Shown: positions 52,345-62,106 of the stretch, piece by piece
Layout: the number at the start of each line of letters is the position of its first letter
Position numbering within the stretch: the first letter of the stretch is position 1
From: Gamsiella multidivaricata
Taxonomy: Eukaryota; Mortierellomycota; Mortierellomycetes; Mortierellales; Mortierellaceae
Direction of reading: 5' to 3'
NCBI RefSeq assembly: GCF_025024155.1
Contig: NW_026251709.1
Location: 744,001 to 808,000 of the forward strand
DNA length: 64,000 nt
Translations under genes and position numbers: made by a program
Notes under the pieces: model-generated
The model's database searches: none
What the model saw: only the letters and a program-made list of their open reading frames with translations
Told to the model about the DNA's origin: nothing

Positions 52345-55129
52345 ATGAGCACCTCACCTTCGAACCAGCAAGCTTCCAAAAATCAGGCCACAAGGCAGAC
52401 ACAAAAACGTCGAGCAGCAAAGCGCCAGATCTCAGAGGATGTAGAAAAAGAGGAAGAAGGAGGAGAGGAAATACTTGTGAGGCGGCGCCGTCGTCTTCAC
52501 GCCGCTCAAGGCAAGGAACTTACAAGACCATCATCGTTGCTTTGGTTCCCACGCATGTCATCCTTGATTTTGCTGACCTTTGACAGCATGACGTAGAAGG
52601 TCGAGGCATGATTTCCCTAGATCAGTTGATTGAAGCTGAGGAAGACCTGGAGGGAAGTCCGGTTGCTGAAGAAGATTCAGAGGGTGAAGAGCCACAAGTC
52701 GATAAACGAACCAGAGACCATGGAAACAATTGTATGTGCTGCGCTCACCCAGAAGTTGAGTAACCATGCTGCTGTGCATGCGTTCATTAATCTCCATATC
52801 TATTTTTTTTCCCTCTGGCTCCAGATTTGGCTTCAACGATAGACGAGTTAGTATGTTCGCCAGAACTTTTACAGGAAAAGAGAAATATAGATTGTGGCAG
52901 CGTAGATGAAGCCATTGCTCGCTTCCAGGAGAACCAGCTTCTTACCAACAAGCTCAGGCTGGAAGAGTCGAGACTGAAGCCAAACAGCCAGAAGAGCTAT
53001 AGAACATATTTAGGCTTTTGGAAGGTATGCGGATGGAAGGCCATGGTTTGTGCATACTCTCGCGTGCTCATGACACGACATAACCGAACAACTGGCTCAT
53101 TATGTCTAGGCTTGGTGCGACGCGAAATACGCGTGGGAAATGGGACGGCGCTACGATATATGCGAACTCAAGGCGCTTAGGTTCTTCTCTGAGTTCATGT
53201 TTAAAAGGGAGACCAAGAAATCCTTCTATGCGAACCAGAGGAAGGACGTCATTACTCCTTACAGAATTGAAGCTGGATCGGAAGGTCGAACGATCGATTT
53301 GAGTGAAGGTACGGTCCATGTGATAGACAAGCGCTTTTCGCCACCTCTCAGGCTTTCGTTATTCCTCGACACTCTTCTGACATCTGATATATTGCTATTC
53401 AGTCCTCGAGGTCGTTCCAGTGGACACAAAAGGAAGGAGAATGCTCACGATCCCTTGTGGCTCTGGCAGTAATGAGCAAGCGCTCAAGGCGATTATCCAT
53501 CTGCAGAAGTGACTGGCTTGCCGCAAAGTACTCCCTGTAACTGAGAGAAGTGTTCGAGAGAGCGGGACCATTGCCAACGCCCTCGAAGAGTACTGAGGTG
53601 TAGTAAATGAGAATCAGTTGGTTGTTCTTGCAAAGTTAATATTAGATCACGGGGAAGAGCATCGCCCCCAGAATAAAAGAATAAACGGTCCGGTACCTGA
53701 ACCAGAGTCTTCTTTCCACCTAAATCATTTGTATCACACATTGTATTCGTCCAGATTGTCCGGATAACACCGCATCAACGACAGGTACTGACTACCACCG
53801 TCAGTAACCCATGCAACGAGATACGATCAACAGGGAATGCCGATCCTGATCATTCGCCACCTTTGCACCGTCAATCGCTCTTATTTAGACGTTGTACTTG
53901 CCCCGCAGCGCTTCCCCGATTACCGATCGTCTCATTGAGCATCCGACATCGGCCCACCCTCGTGAAACGGCATTATAAAGGTACAACGGAGGCCTGATCA
54001 GCGACTATTGGCATACAACGACTCCAGAGGGGTGGACTTTATTGTCACGACTCCTCACCTCATCGGACATCACAATATGCGAACTCCTTGCAACTACCCC
54101 AGTCATTCCCAAAGGAATATAGTCCTAGCTCGCACCATTTAGCTAAACAGATCCCCATATTTATTCCTTTCCATTTACGTCTAGTCTATTTTGCCTTTGT
54201 GTTCTTACATTCCGATCTAAAGGAGGACCCTGCGCCGCGAACCAGTAAGTGACCGAAGCACACCCTTGCCGAAGTCCTATTCGCGTGGTAACTCCTGTTG
54301 TAAATAGAACTAATGGTAGAAGTTATAGAACCCGTTAGTAGACCCCCTACACCGCAGTACAGACAGAGCATTGTGATGGGAACTCTGAAGCACGGCGACG
54401 ACATGACATTCAGGGGCGAAATCAGCAGGAGCTACAGCATTGAGGAGCACTTGCGCATATTGCTGGGCGCCTGGGGCCAGCCGCTGTCAATCCAGTCACC
54501 TTGGCAGAGGGAGCATATGGCGTACGCGACAAGGCACGCCATGGCATTGCGGGACGAGGAGATCCGAAAACTGAATCTGTCTGACTGCTATGTGGATCAG
54601 ATACTCAATCAGGATGGAGGATCGCAAGCCGTGACAATGCTGGTGTTCACCACCCATCGTTCGAAGACGAACAAGAGTGGGCGACCACAGTATGACTGCG
54701 CCCTCAGGCATGAAGATGTTCGCCGCTGTAGTGTTGGTGCTATGGGGTTCTACCTTTATGACCGGTTCGAAGTAAGTGCGATGGTTTTGTTTCCCATTAG
54801 TTAATGCAAAGCTCGATGTCGCTGTATAACTAATTCATATTTCTTTTCGCAACAGATCTGGAAGGAGGACAAGATTAATTTCGATGAGCCTTCCTGGCGT
54901 AGTATTAAGACGTTGAAAGGCACAGGGCTTGACCGAACAAAGGAAATCTCGTATACCGTAGGGCACAAGCATACGACGGAACTCTTTGCCAGGCAACAGC
55001 TGAGCAGCGATGTCAAAGCACATGCTAACCGCCACAGCGCAGCTCTTGAGGCTCAGAGGTTAGGTTTGACAGACGATTCGATCAAGGTGGGAGGTCGATG
55101 GACTCAACGTGGCAGCAAATTGCACAGCT
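52345..55129 (+). pseudogene. Crypton-like tyrosine recombinase gene, broken
   Basis: Exon-like blocks in order are an ATG exon with basic sequence from 52345, an acidic exon (about 52588-52729), and an exon at about 52825-53022 ending KPNSQKSYRTYLGFWK. Then come 53110-53308 (AWCDAKYAWEMGRRYD ... ALRFFSEFMFKRE), one from about 53401 with a TGA nonsense codon at about 53509-53511, one from about 54358 to 54771 and one from 54856. The last two hold the catalytic domain: an Arg region (RHAMALRDEEIRKLNLSDC), a KTNKSGR segment, the HxxR box in KAHANRHSAALEAQRLG, GGRWTQRG, and SY at the very edge. This matches fungal Crypton-type tyrosine recombinases. A 431-bp repeat sits in the middle and a Tc1 element starts right after the C-terminal Tyr codon region. 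Confidence 0.65.
53643..54073 (+). repeat. Dispersed repeat R, copy 2, inside the recombinase gene
   Basis: This direct copy of 46144-46540 has about 30 extra bases in the middle. AATAT occurs immediately before (53638-53642) and after (54074-54078), a candidate 5-bp target-site duplication. It separates the N-terminal and catalytic halves of the Crypton-like gene. Confidence 0.65.
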
Positions 55130-55130
55130 A

Positions 55131-55340
55131 CAGTGCGCAACAAAAAGTTCACATGATTTTGTAAAATTCGACATTTTCCTTCATAAGTCCTCGTTGGCAC
55201 ATTTGATTACTCCAGAACCTCGGGGAACTACACTCTGGTATTATATCCTCCACAATGGGAAATTCGAGAAGGATCTGATGACTATGGATTTCTATGTGAT
55301 TTTAAAGTCGCATGTCCATATGAACTTTATTTTTTGGATA
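55131..55340. repeat. Left terminal inverted repeat of Tc1 element
   Basis: This segment pairs with 56527-56737. The outer 30 bases are identical and more differences accumulate inward. Confidence 0.85.
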
Positions 55341-55387
55341 AACGTTGATTGTCAACTCCTTTATTGATATCTCCAGTCATTCTTCCT

Positions 55388-56407
55388 TTAATACTCGATA
55401 GGGCCTCCCTTACTTCTGTAGACCATCGCGATGCGCTGTGGCATGCTATCGTACAGTTTATGGATAAAGTCTATGGGAATATTTGTCCATATGTCCTGCA
55501 CTCTCTCCCATAGTTCTTCCATGTTCACTGGTGCCTTTGGGTAATGTCCGAGCTTGCGTTTAACGTGCGTCCACACATGCTCGATCGAATTAAGGTCTGC
55601 TGAGTTGGCAGGCCACTGCAGGGTTTTGATCTTGGCCTTGGAAAGGAACTTTTGGACGGCTTTTGCGGTGTGAACCTTGGCATTGTCATGCTGATAAACA
55701 ACTTTTGTCGGATCCATGTCATACCCATCCCTGGATTGGAGAACATAGGAATTGAGGACATCCACGTACGCCTCAGCGGTGACCCTGTCCCGGATCCAAC
55801 AGGCATCTCCTACGCCGTAATAGGTGATACAACCCCAGATCATCATTTTACCACCGCCGCCTTGCTTGGTTTTCTTGGTTTGAAATGTCCGGATCGTCTT
55901 GCCCTCGGGCCTTTTGTAGTAGAACTCCCTTCCAAAGGACCCAATCCTGCTAATTATGCTTTCGTCCGAGAACATTATATCACGCCATTGCTCAGTAGTC
56001 CAATGTAAATGGTCGCGAGCGAATTTGTACCGATTCTCGATTTGATCGTCCGTCAGATCAGGTTTCTTAGGCTTGACGTACGCTTTCAGTCCTTGCTGCC
56101 TTAGATAGTTCCGGATCGTCTGTACATGGACATGAACACCTTGTGTCGAAAGGACAAGTTCCTGACCATCATGTGGAGTTAATAGTTGTCCGATTGACAT
56201 TTTTCGGGCTAAAAGAGTCTTCGTGGTCTTGGAAACCTTTGAAGGCCTGCCTCTTTTCTTGATGGGGATGTAGTACTTGTATAGTCTCCTAACCTTGGAT
56301 ACCATTCCGACCGATATACGAAGGGTTTGGGAGATCTCACGAACAGTTTTTCCTTGTTTGAGGAGCGCAAATGCTTTCGCTTTGGTTGATTCCGGCAGAG
56401 ACTTCAT
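55388..56407 (-). CDS. Tc1-type transposase (DD34E)
   Basis: The intact frame of 339 residues starts at the ATG at 56407 (MKSLPESTKAKAFALL). An open stretch upstream to 56533 has no needed domain. The N-terminal helix-turn-helix (TVREISQTLRISVGMVSKV), the GRPSKV hinge (GRPR-like motif) and the second HTH (HVHVQTIRNYLRQQGL) precede the catalytic triad. The triad is D in MFSDES, D in YQHDNAKVHTA and E in WPANSADLNSIEHVW, with 34 residues between the last two, as in Tc1. It binds the inverted repeats and catalyses cut-and-paste transposition at TA. All catalytic residues are present, so the element could be active. Confidence 0.93.
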   Translation of the reverse strand: MKSLPESTKAKAFALLKQGKTVREISQTLRISVGMVSKVRRLYKYYIPIKKRGRPSKVSKTTKTLLARKMSIGQLLTPHDGQELVLSTQGVHVHVQTIRNYLRQQGLKAYVKPKKPDLTDDQIENRYKFARDHLHWTTEQWRDIMFSDESIISRIGSFGREFYYKRPEGKTIRTFQTKKTKQGGGGKMMIWGCITYYGVGDACWIRDRVTAEAYVDVLNSYVLQSRDGYDMDPTKVVYQHDNAKVHTAKAVQKFLSKAKIKTLQWPANSADLNSIEHVWTHVKRKLGHYPKAPVNMEELWERVQDIWTNIPIDFIHKLYDSMPQRIAMVYRSKGGPIEY

Positions 56408-56526
56408 GTTAAGGAGCAAAGTTGCTGAGAGTGAATATGAAGGGGAGTGCAGTGTAGCGGTAGTGTTTAATTGACGAGTGAGGATGTAAAGTACAGAGAA
56501 TGGAACTATTGAGGATGAAGTTCTTA

Positions 56527-56737
56527 TATCCAAAAAATAAAGTTCATATGGATATAAGACTCTAGAATTACATAGAAATCCATAGAGTCATTAGATCCTT
56601 CTCTAATTTCCATAGTGGAGGATGTAAAACCAAGGTATAGCTCCCCGAGATTCTGGAGCAATCAAATGGGCGAACAAGGAATTATGAAGGGAATTGTCGA
56701 ATTTTGCAAAATCATGTGAACTTTTTGTTGCGCACTG
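56527..56737. repeat. Right terminal inverted repeat of Tc1 element
   Basis: This is the inverse of 55131-55340 and ends GCGCACTG before the TA target dinucleotide. Confidence 0.85.
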
Positions 56738-56739
56738 TA

Positions 56740-57230
56740 TCACGCTCTTGCTGCTTCTTGCTGTTCTTGTTGTATGCGGTCGTTGCAGCTTGTCCCCACT
56801 TATCAATCTGCTGCAGCCCTTCGCGCCAGATCTCCTTGTGGACATCTCCAGTAGCACTGCACGTCCACAGGTGATGGTTGTCCTCGTCCTGAACATCGCA
56901 GACGCAGCAGACACGGTCAGGATATAGACTCGGGTGGCGAGCCTTCATGGTATTCAGGGTGGGCAGCATACCATGCAGCTTCTTAATATGATGTGTCCTC
57001 TGGGACGTATCAGCAGCACTGCTGAAGAACGTGTGCACAGAGCGCTTGTCGTGGACATGGGCAAGGGTGGACCGCCACTCCACGTCGGCAAGATCTGGTA
57101 TCGCTCTCTTGACACGACGTTGGGTTGTCCAGGCCTGATGACGCCTGATTGTCGTCTGCTGCTTGAGTAGCTGCCGCAGATCATGTTCCACAAGATGGTC
57201 GTGGCAATGTGCAAAAAAACGGATGTCTTG
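56740..57230 (-). mobile_element. LINE reverse-transcriptase C-terminal fragment
   Basis: The minus-strand frame encodes RVKRAIPDLADVEWRS, then HHIKKLHGMLPTLNTMKARHP, then CCVCDVQDEDNHHLWTC, the C-x2-C ... H-x4-C zinc motif found after the reverse-transcriptase/RNase H region of fungal LINEs. The frame runs off into the Tc1 inverted repeat at 56738, so the Tc1 insertion cuts it. Upstream parts are missing. Confidence 0.7.
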
Positions 57231-57270
57231 CTGCTCGCTTAAATCAACCGACCAGGGCGTTGACTCGACT

Positions 57271-57659
57271 TTTTTTTTTTATTTTTTTTTTTTATTAACA
57301 TAAATTCCCATGAGCACAAGACGCATGGTCCGCAAAGGCCTTGAAGCCATAGATGCCTTCCATGCACGGCAGAGCCGCATCCCCTACCAACTATGTTGGC
57401 TTGAGGCGTCAAATTCATAACCCATGTCGCATAGCTAGCCTAACCTAACTCCTGCGTGACCTGTTGCGCGATACACGTCTCCTAATCCAGATCCAATGTT
57501 AATAAAGTTGTTTTTAAACCGAATAACCCCTCCATTATGTCCAACTTCCCTCGCCCCAAGCAATGCTGTAGCACCCTATAATCCGCGGCCCGTCTACCTT
57601 CCTGGATCTCCGTTGCAAGTAACCGTCTCCCTTTCAAATTCTCTCGAGCAGCATCCCAG
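57271..57659 (-). mobile_element. Retroposon module B, copy 2
   Basis: On the minus strand this carries the same 3' segment as 47.4-47.77 kb (LLATEIQEGRRAAD to LKTTLLTLDLD, then the non-coding tail) and ends in the T run at 57271-57293, which is the A tail. The 5' junction differs from copy 1, so copies are truncated at different points. Confidence 0.6.
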
Positions 57660-57677
57660 TGTAGAGTGGGGGAACCT

Positions 57678-58131
57678 TTTTTTTTTTTTTTTTTTTTTTT
57701 ATAACAACTTGTCTCTCGAGTCAATTGACTCTGCGAATCTATCAGACTAACTAGCAAAGATCTACTATCGCTGTCCTCACCACCAAAGCGGAACCGATCC
57801 ACAGTCGCCAAAAGACAGGTCACATTCCCCGGGCCTGCCCCTAGGGCCTGCGCAACAATTGCCACACCTCATCAGTGTGTTAAAAGCTGAAAACACCTTG
57901 TTACAAGAAGGGTATCTTCCCCATCCCCTCCATAGTTGTCAACCGCCTCCTCCCTTGCAGGCAATCCAGCAGTGTCCGATCCGCTGCGTCTGGGTCAAGC
58001 ACGGGGCCAGGGCAGCTCCCGTTTACATGGTCAGCGAGTAATGCACCACACGGACATTGGTCATCGTCGCTAATATATCCATACCCATCACTCCAGTCCC
58101 CTCTCGGTCCCTTGTATGGAGTTCGTTTCAT
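57678..58131 (-). mobile_element. Retroposon module A, copy 2, with 18-bp target repeat
   Basis: Flanking direct repeats TGTAGAGTGGGGGAACCT lie at 57660-57677 and 58132-58149. The 3' end is a long T run on the plus strand (an A tail) starting at 57678, and the 5' end is the ATGAAACG sequence. Inside is the same small frame as at 46658 (CPCGALLADHVNGSCPGP). Long target-site duplication plus A tail are the marks of LINE-mediated insertion. Confidence 0.75.
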
Positions 58132-58228
58132 TGTAGAGTGGGGGAACCTGGACTCGAACCGTGGTTATGACGTCACCTGTCACTGAACCGATGTGACTTT
58201 TATTCCGTCCAGCGGATGGCACAAAAGA

Positions 58229-58302
58229 GCTTCTGTGGCGCAATTGGTTAGCGCGTCTGACTGTTAATCAGGAGGTTGGTGGTTCAAGCCCACCCAGGAG
58301 CG
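58229..58302 (+). tRNA. trnN-GUU: tRNA-Asn (GUU)
   Basis: The 74-nt cloverleaf folds by eye. The acceptor stem GCTTCTG pairs with CAGGAGC, and the D arm is GCGC/GCGC. The anticodon stem TCTGA/TCAGG closes a CTGTTAA loop with anticodon GTT. The T arm is GGTGG-TTCAAGC-CCACC. The discriminator base is G. There is no intron. A TTTTCTTTTTT-like T run follows at about 58307, fitting an RNA polymerase III terminator. Confidence 0.96.
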
Positions 58303-58607
58303 ACGTTTTCTTTTTTGGGTTAATCTATGATGACAACTCCTCTAGTTTAACAGTCCCATTTTACATGCTATGGGCAACCCGGCCTTCTGGCTGGAGCGAG
58401 GCGAGGACTCAAGACGCGATTAAAAGAAGGCATACTTCCTCCAGCATCACCCTAGTCATACGTGGCTATTTAGTATTATTCACCACCTAGACTCAATAAA
58501 GTTCCTGGCTTAAAAAAAAAGGATATATGCTGTTGAGTCCAGTGCTGTGCTGCAGATATTGATGGGGGAGGGGAGGGGGTGAATTTTTAAACCCTCTTTT
58601 TCACATC

Positions 58608-59414
58608 ATGACATCCAGGCAACTTTCTGTATTCCTACTCCTCGTCATCTCTGTTGGGCTCATCATCAAGGCATCTCGTGGCAACTCGGAGAACTGCGAC
58701 CCGGCCGACCACAGATGCTTTACCTACCGACCAGATGCAAAGATCGCCTTCATCACCTCCTACTTCAAGCCAAGCGATGACCAACGCAAGGCGGAAATCG
58801 ATGTCTGTCTGGCCAGCCTGATGGCAAATCCGGTGCTGGAGCAGGTCCATGTTCTTGTCCAGTCAGAGGATCTGCCTCTGCCCTCCTTCGCTGTCCACAA
58901 TCCAAAGACACATGTTTCCAACGTCACAAAACGACCGCTAATGGGAGATTTCATTCAGTACAGCTGCGACCACCTGCTCGACCATCGTGTCATCTTTGCC
59001 AACTCGGACATCTTTTTTGACTCATCGCTGGAGTACTTCACTAAGAAGTCCGACAAGGTATTCGACTCGACCTTCTACGCTATTTCTCGGTGGTGGCTAG
59101 CCAAAGAGGGTATGACGCCACACCCTTATCCAGCATACGGCAGTTATGATACATTCGCGTTCAAGCCCAGGGTCCTTTGCACAGAGAAGGCGAAACTCCA
59201 AGAGCTGGTTGCCAACCTCAATTACACATTAGGCATCCTTGGAGCCGAGAATCGACTTTTATATGAGGTCAAGCGCCTTTATCCAGAGCTCAAGCTGGAA
59301 AATCCCGTGTGGACCATTAGGACAGTGCACATCCATCAGTCTCAATATCGCTCCGGCGATTGGCATAACCGCGTGGACGAGGATGGGAAGAGTCATAGGA
59401 TAACGAGCTACTAG
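58608..59414 (+). CDS. Type II membrane glycosyltransferase-like protein, copy 2
   Basis: This single-exon gene of 268 residues starts with MTSRQLSVFLLLVISVGLII, an anchor or signal. The blocks CFTYRPDAKIAFITSYF, RPLMGDFIQYSCDHLLDHRV, NSDIFFD (DxD-like), KVFDSTFYAISRWW and YDTFAFKPRVLC are collinear with the gene at 28121, so the two are paralogues. It lacks the minisatellite-encoded stalk. An N-glycosylation site lies at NVTKRP. It ends SHRITSY. Family assignment beyond glycosyltransferase-like is not possible here. Confidence 0.75.
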   Translation: MTSRQLSVFLLLVISVGLIIKASRGNSENCDPADHRCFTYRPDAKIAFITSYFKPSDDQRKAEIDVCLASLMANPVLEQVHVLVQSEDLPLPSFAVHNPKTHVSNVTKRPLMGDFIQYSCDHLLDHRVIFANSDIFFDSSLEYFTKKSDKVFDSTFYAISRWWLAKEGMTPHPYPAYGSYDTFAFKPRVLCTEKAKLQELVANLNYTLGILGAENRLLYEVKRLYPELKLENPVWTIRTVHIHQSQYRSGDWHNRVDEDGKSHRITSY

Positions 59415-59924
59415 AGCCTTGATTCCAAACAGGCAGATAGAAAGCATGTCCCTTACACTGATTAAACGCTCTTTCTGCGACATTCCTGGTGAGAAATATG
59501 ACTGTGTCCAGGATCAATGAGAGCAAGAGAGGGATCTTTAATTACAGCGACCGAGCAATTACCTATTGCTCAGCGGCTTAAGTTAATGTCTGGACTCAGT
59601 CTAGCTATCGAGCACAGATACAGCGTGTAAATGGGCTATATGCCACACGGCTCCCCTCCCATAGGAGAGTGAATCGTACTGTTCTATGCGAGCTCTTAAG
59701 ATGCTGAATGTATGTTGAGGATAAAAATGTAAAAACCTCTAGTGATAATTATGGGGCGAGGATAAAAATATAAACCTCTTTGATGTATGATGTGCGAGGC
59801 ATAAAAAGCTGATTCCAGCAAAACCTCTTGGTAATGTAGATTTGACGAGGGATAAAAAGCTATTATGTAGCAAAAAACCTCTTTGATGAAGTGCGATCAT
59901 TTGCGGGCGCGAAGACTTCTGTTA
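59415..59924. repeat. Intergenic with degenerate GAGG...CCTC repeats
   Basis: At about 59715-59890 four loosely repeated units have the form (C)GAGG-ATAAAAA-spacer-AACCTCT(TTGATG). No gene is supported. The left part is the 3' flank of the glycosyltransferase-like gene. Confidence 0.5.
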
Positions 59925-60434
59925 TCCCTTCGTCTGTTTCTGCCCAAAATATTGGGCAGATTTTTTTCAGTTTGCAGATTAAAGAGGTTATCTCAAAAAC
60001 TGGCTAGGAGACCCCCTCACGCCTAAACGAAGTCGATTCTCGCATCAATTTTACGTAGGGAGGAAGTTCGTTTGGAGCAGGTCGCCATCATCGACATGTA
60101 TGCTTTCCTCAATTCACTTTTTTTGCTCATTTCGCCCATTTCACCCATTACTCTCAATGGACCCTATTCTTGCGTCTTTAGATGTCCAGGATTTTTAGCC
60201 CTCTATACCATGCCAACCATCTTGGCTCACCCCCCCTCACAGATAAACGCAAGATATACCAATCAATGAAAAATGAGTGTCTCGAATTTCAAGGCCCCAG
60301 GACCGGCACTGGACACCTGAGGCCATATCCCCTTCACCCTATTTTTATGACTCTTATCGTATGGTGTGACATGCATTTTGTGCCCAGAAAAATCTGCCCA
60401 ATATTTTGGGCAGATTTTGTGACAGACGAAGGGA
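59925..60434. mobile_element. MITE with TA flanks and nested palindromes
   Basis: This 510-bp element is bounded by TCCCTTCGTCTGT at the left and its inverse ACAGACGAAGGGA at the right, with TA on both sides (59923-59924 and 60435-60436). Each end also contains the palindrome CTGCCCAAAATATTGGGCAG or its inverse orientation. No transposase is encoded. A Tc1/mariner-class non-autonomous element is inferred from the TA. Confidence 0.8.
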
Positions 60435-60700
60435 TAGGGCTTTCTTCTTTCCGTTTTATTCTGAGATTTGGGTTTGTATTACTGTGATTATTAGGCTTGT
60501 TTGGTGCGGCTTTTGTGCCATGCTTCTCCCAATAATCACGAATGCATTGTCTTTCTACGAAGTTTTCTTCGGGTTCCCAGGTACATTCCTTTGTTAGAGT
60601 AACCCTTCCACTTAGTTCTGTACTCCCACTTCCCCTTCTTCGTAGGATGTGGACGATGATGTAGAATTTTCTCCACCGCGTACGTTGGTGTTAAGCCAAA
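60435..60700. other. Short gap, nothing seen
   Basis: The flank between the MITE and the integrase remnant. No motif was recognised. Confidence 0.4.
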
Positions 60701-61703
60701 GTCTTCTAGAGTTGAGATGGAGCGTATTTTCTACCAAGTAGGGCTCTTGTACCATCTCACGGCTCATATGCGCCTCCTGTCGATCGGCGTACTACGGTGT
60801 AAGGCCCTTCATAACGAGGTGATAGGTTATCGCCTCTGATTGCATCGAGGGTCATAATCTTTGCGCCTTCAGGAAAGTCGTTATGTAGAATAGTCGCATT
60901 AAAGCGCTCAATCATTTTCTGTTGTGTTCCTCTCGATCTTTTGTCGATTGCGGGAAAGATGATTGTCGTCATATAATCGAGACGTTTACAGAGTCCTTCA
61001 TGGGTAAGCAGTTGGTCCTTTCGTTGGAGAAGTTATGGAACCCATTAAATTTTCTTGCAAAAAATAGAGAGAACGGCGATGAGTTGTGCAGCGCCACTAC
61101 GCGGGTGTTCATCGCCAGTTGAGCCATGGGAACATGTTCGTCCCAGGTATCACTCTTCTGTTTGAATTCTTTTTTGATAATATCTACGGCAACTTTGACG
61201 TGCCTTTCTGCGACGCCATTGCCTCTAGGATGATATGGGATGACTAAGCGGTGGTGTGTGCCCATCTCAGTGCTGATAGTGTTCATGAGAGCGTTCACAA
61301 ATTCAGTGCCATTGTCAGATTGCAAACCACGCGGAAAACCAATGAGGCAAAATATGTCAAAGAGGGCGCGCCCGATGGTGATTGCTTGCTTATCATGTAT
61401 TAGTTTCAGAAACACGAAGCGCGTGCACACATCGACTACTATCAGAAGGCATTGATTACCATTAGCTGAAGTAGGGAATTTCCCAGCGAGATCTGTGGCC
61501 ATGTGTTCTCGAGGCAATTGAGCGTGGATGGCTTTCAATAGATGATAACCCTTTTGAGCAATGTTGTATCTTTGACAATCCGGGCATTTCTTAACCCAGG
61601 TCAGGCAATCTTCTGCTAGTCGCGGCCATGTAACATGATCAGCATGAATATTCTTCGCCATGACATTAGTGCCAAAATGACCAAGAGAATGGGCTTTGTC
61701 CAA
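60701..61703 (-). pseudogene. Ty3/gypsy integrase remnant
   Basis: The minus-strand frame from 61703 carries the HHCC zinc finger end (CPDCQRYN) and the integrase core. The core's first D lies in MATDLAGKFP, the second in LQSDNGTEF and the E in NGVAERHVKV, so the DDE triad is intact. The frame shifts near 60985-60992 into RLDYMTTIIFPAIDKRSR and a GPY/F-like module (RYEGPYTVVRRSTGGAYEP). A TGA follows, with GTRALLGRKYAPSQL after it in the same frame. No reverse transcriptase, gag or LTR was found nearby, so only the 3' part of pol remains. This is a fungal retrotransposon, not an infectious virus. Confidence 0.8.
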
Positions 61704-62106
61704 TACAGTTTTAGCACGGAGGGCGGATTATTCTCAAAGGAAGAAGATTATTCACCATGGAATTTTAAAGACCAATGTGCTAGTCTATCTCTGCCCAGGA
61801 CAACCAATTTTTGTTGCTAAAACTACCTATAATAAACTACACAAAATAAATCATCACTGAGCCTTTCTATTGCTTTTCATTACCATGGCTATTGCCATAC
61901 TCAGCTTTTCCTTTTAGGTGACGAATACGATGGCTTTGCTCCTGAAGATGCTCCACCGCGGGCACGCTCCTCTACATCCGTACTTGTTCCACTAGTTGAT
62001 ATGTTCCTAGTACAAGTCCTTTCACATCCACCACTTCGCACTTTTTTCCATCCACCTCTGTAATGAAACGCATCTTCGATTATTTTATATTTAGAATATA
62101 CATGCC
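61704..62106. other. Gap, no gene seen
   Basis: The flanks of the integrase remnant and of the GT34 fragment. No exon is supported. Confidence 0.4.

Larger units (their letters stand above)
55131..56737. mobile_element. Complete Tc1/mariner element
   Basis: This 1,607-bp element is flanked by TA on both sides (55129-55130 and 56738-56739). Terminal inverted repeats of about 210 bp both start CAGTGCGCAACAAAAAGTTC and run to about 55340 on the left and from about 56527 on the right. It encodes one intact transposase on the minus strand. Near-identical ends plus an unbroken frame suggest recent insertion. Confidence 0.92.

Noticed and set aside
58150..58200. tRNA-like GGTTCGAGTCC segment on the minus strand
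   Set aside because: Only a T-loop-like motif is present; the T stem does not pair well and no cloverleaf can be drawn.
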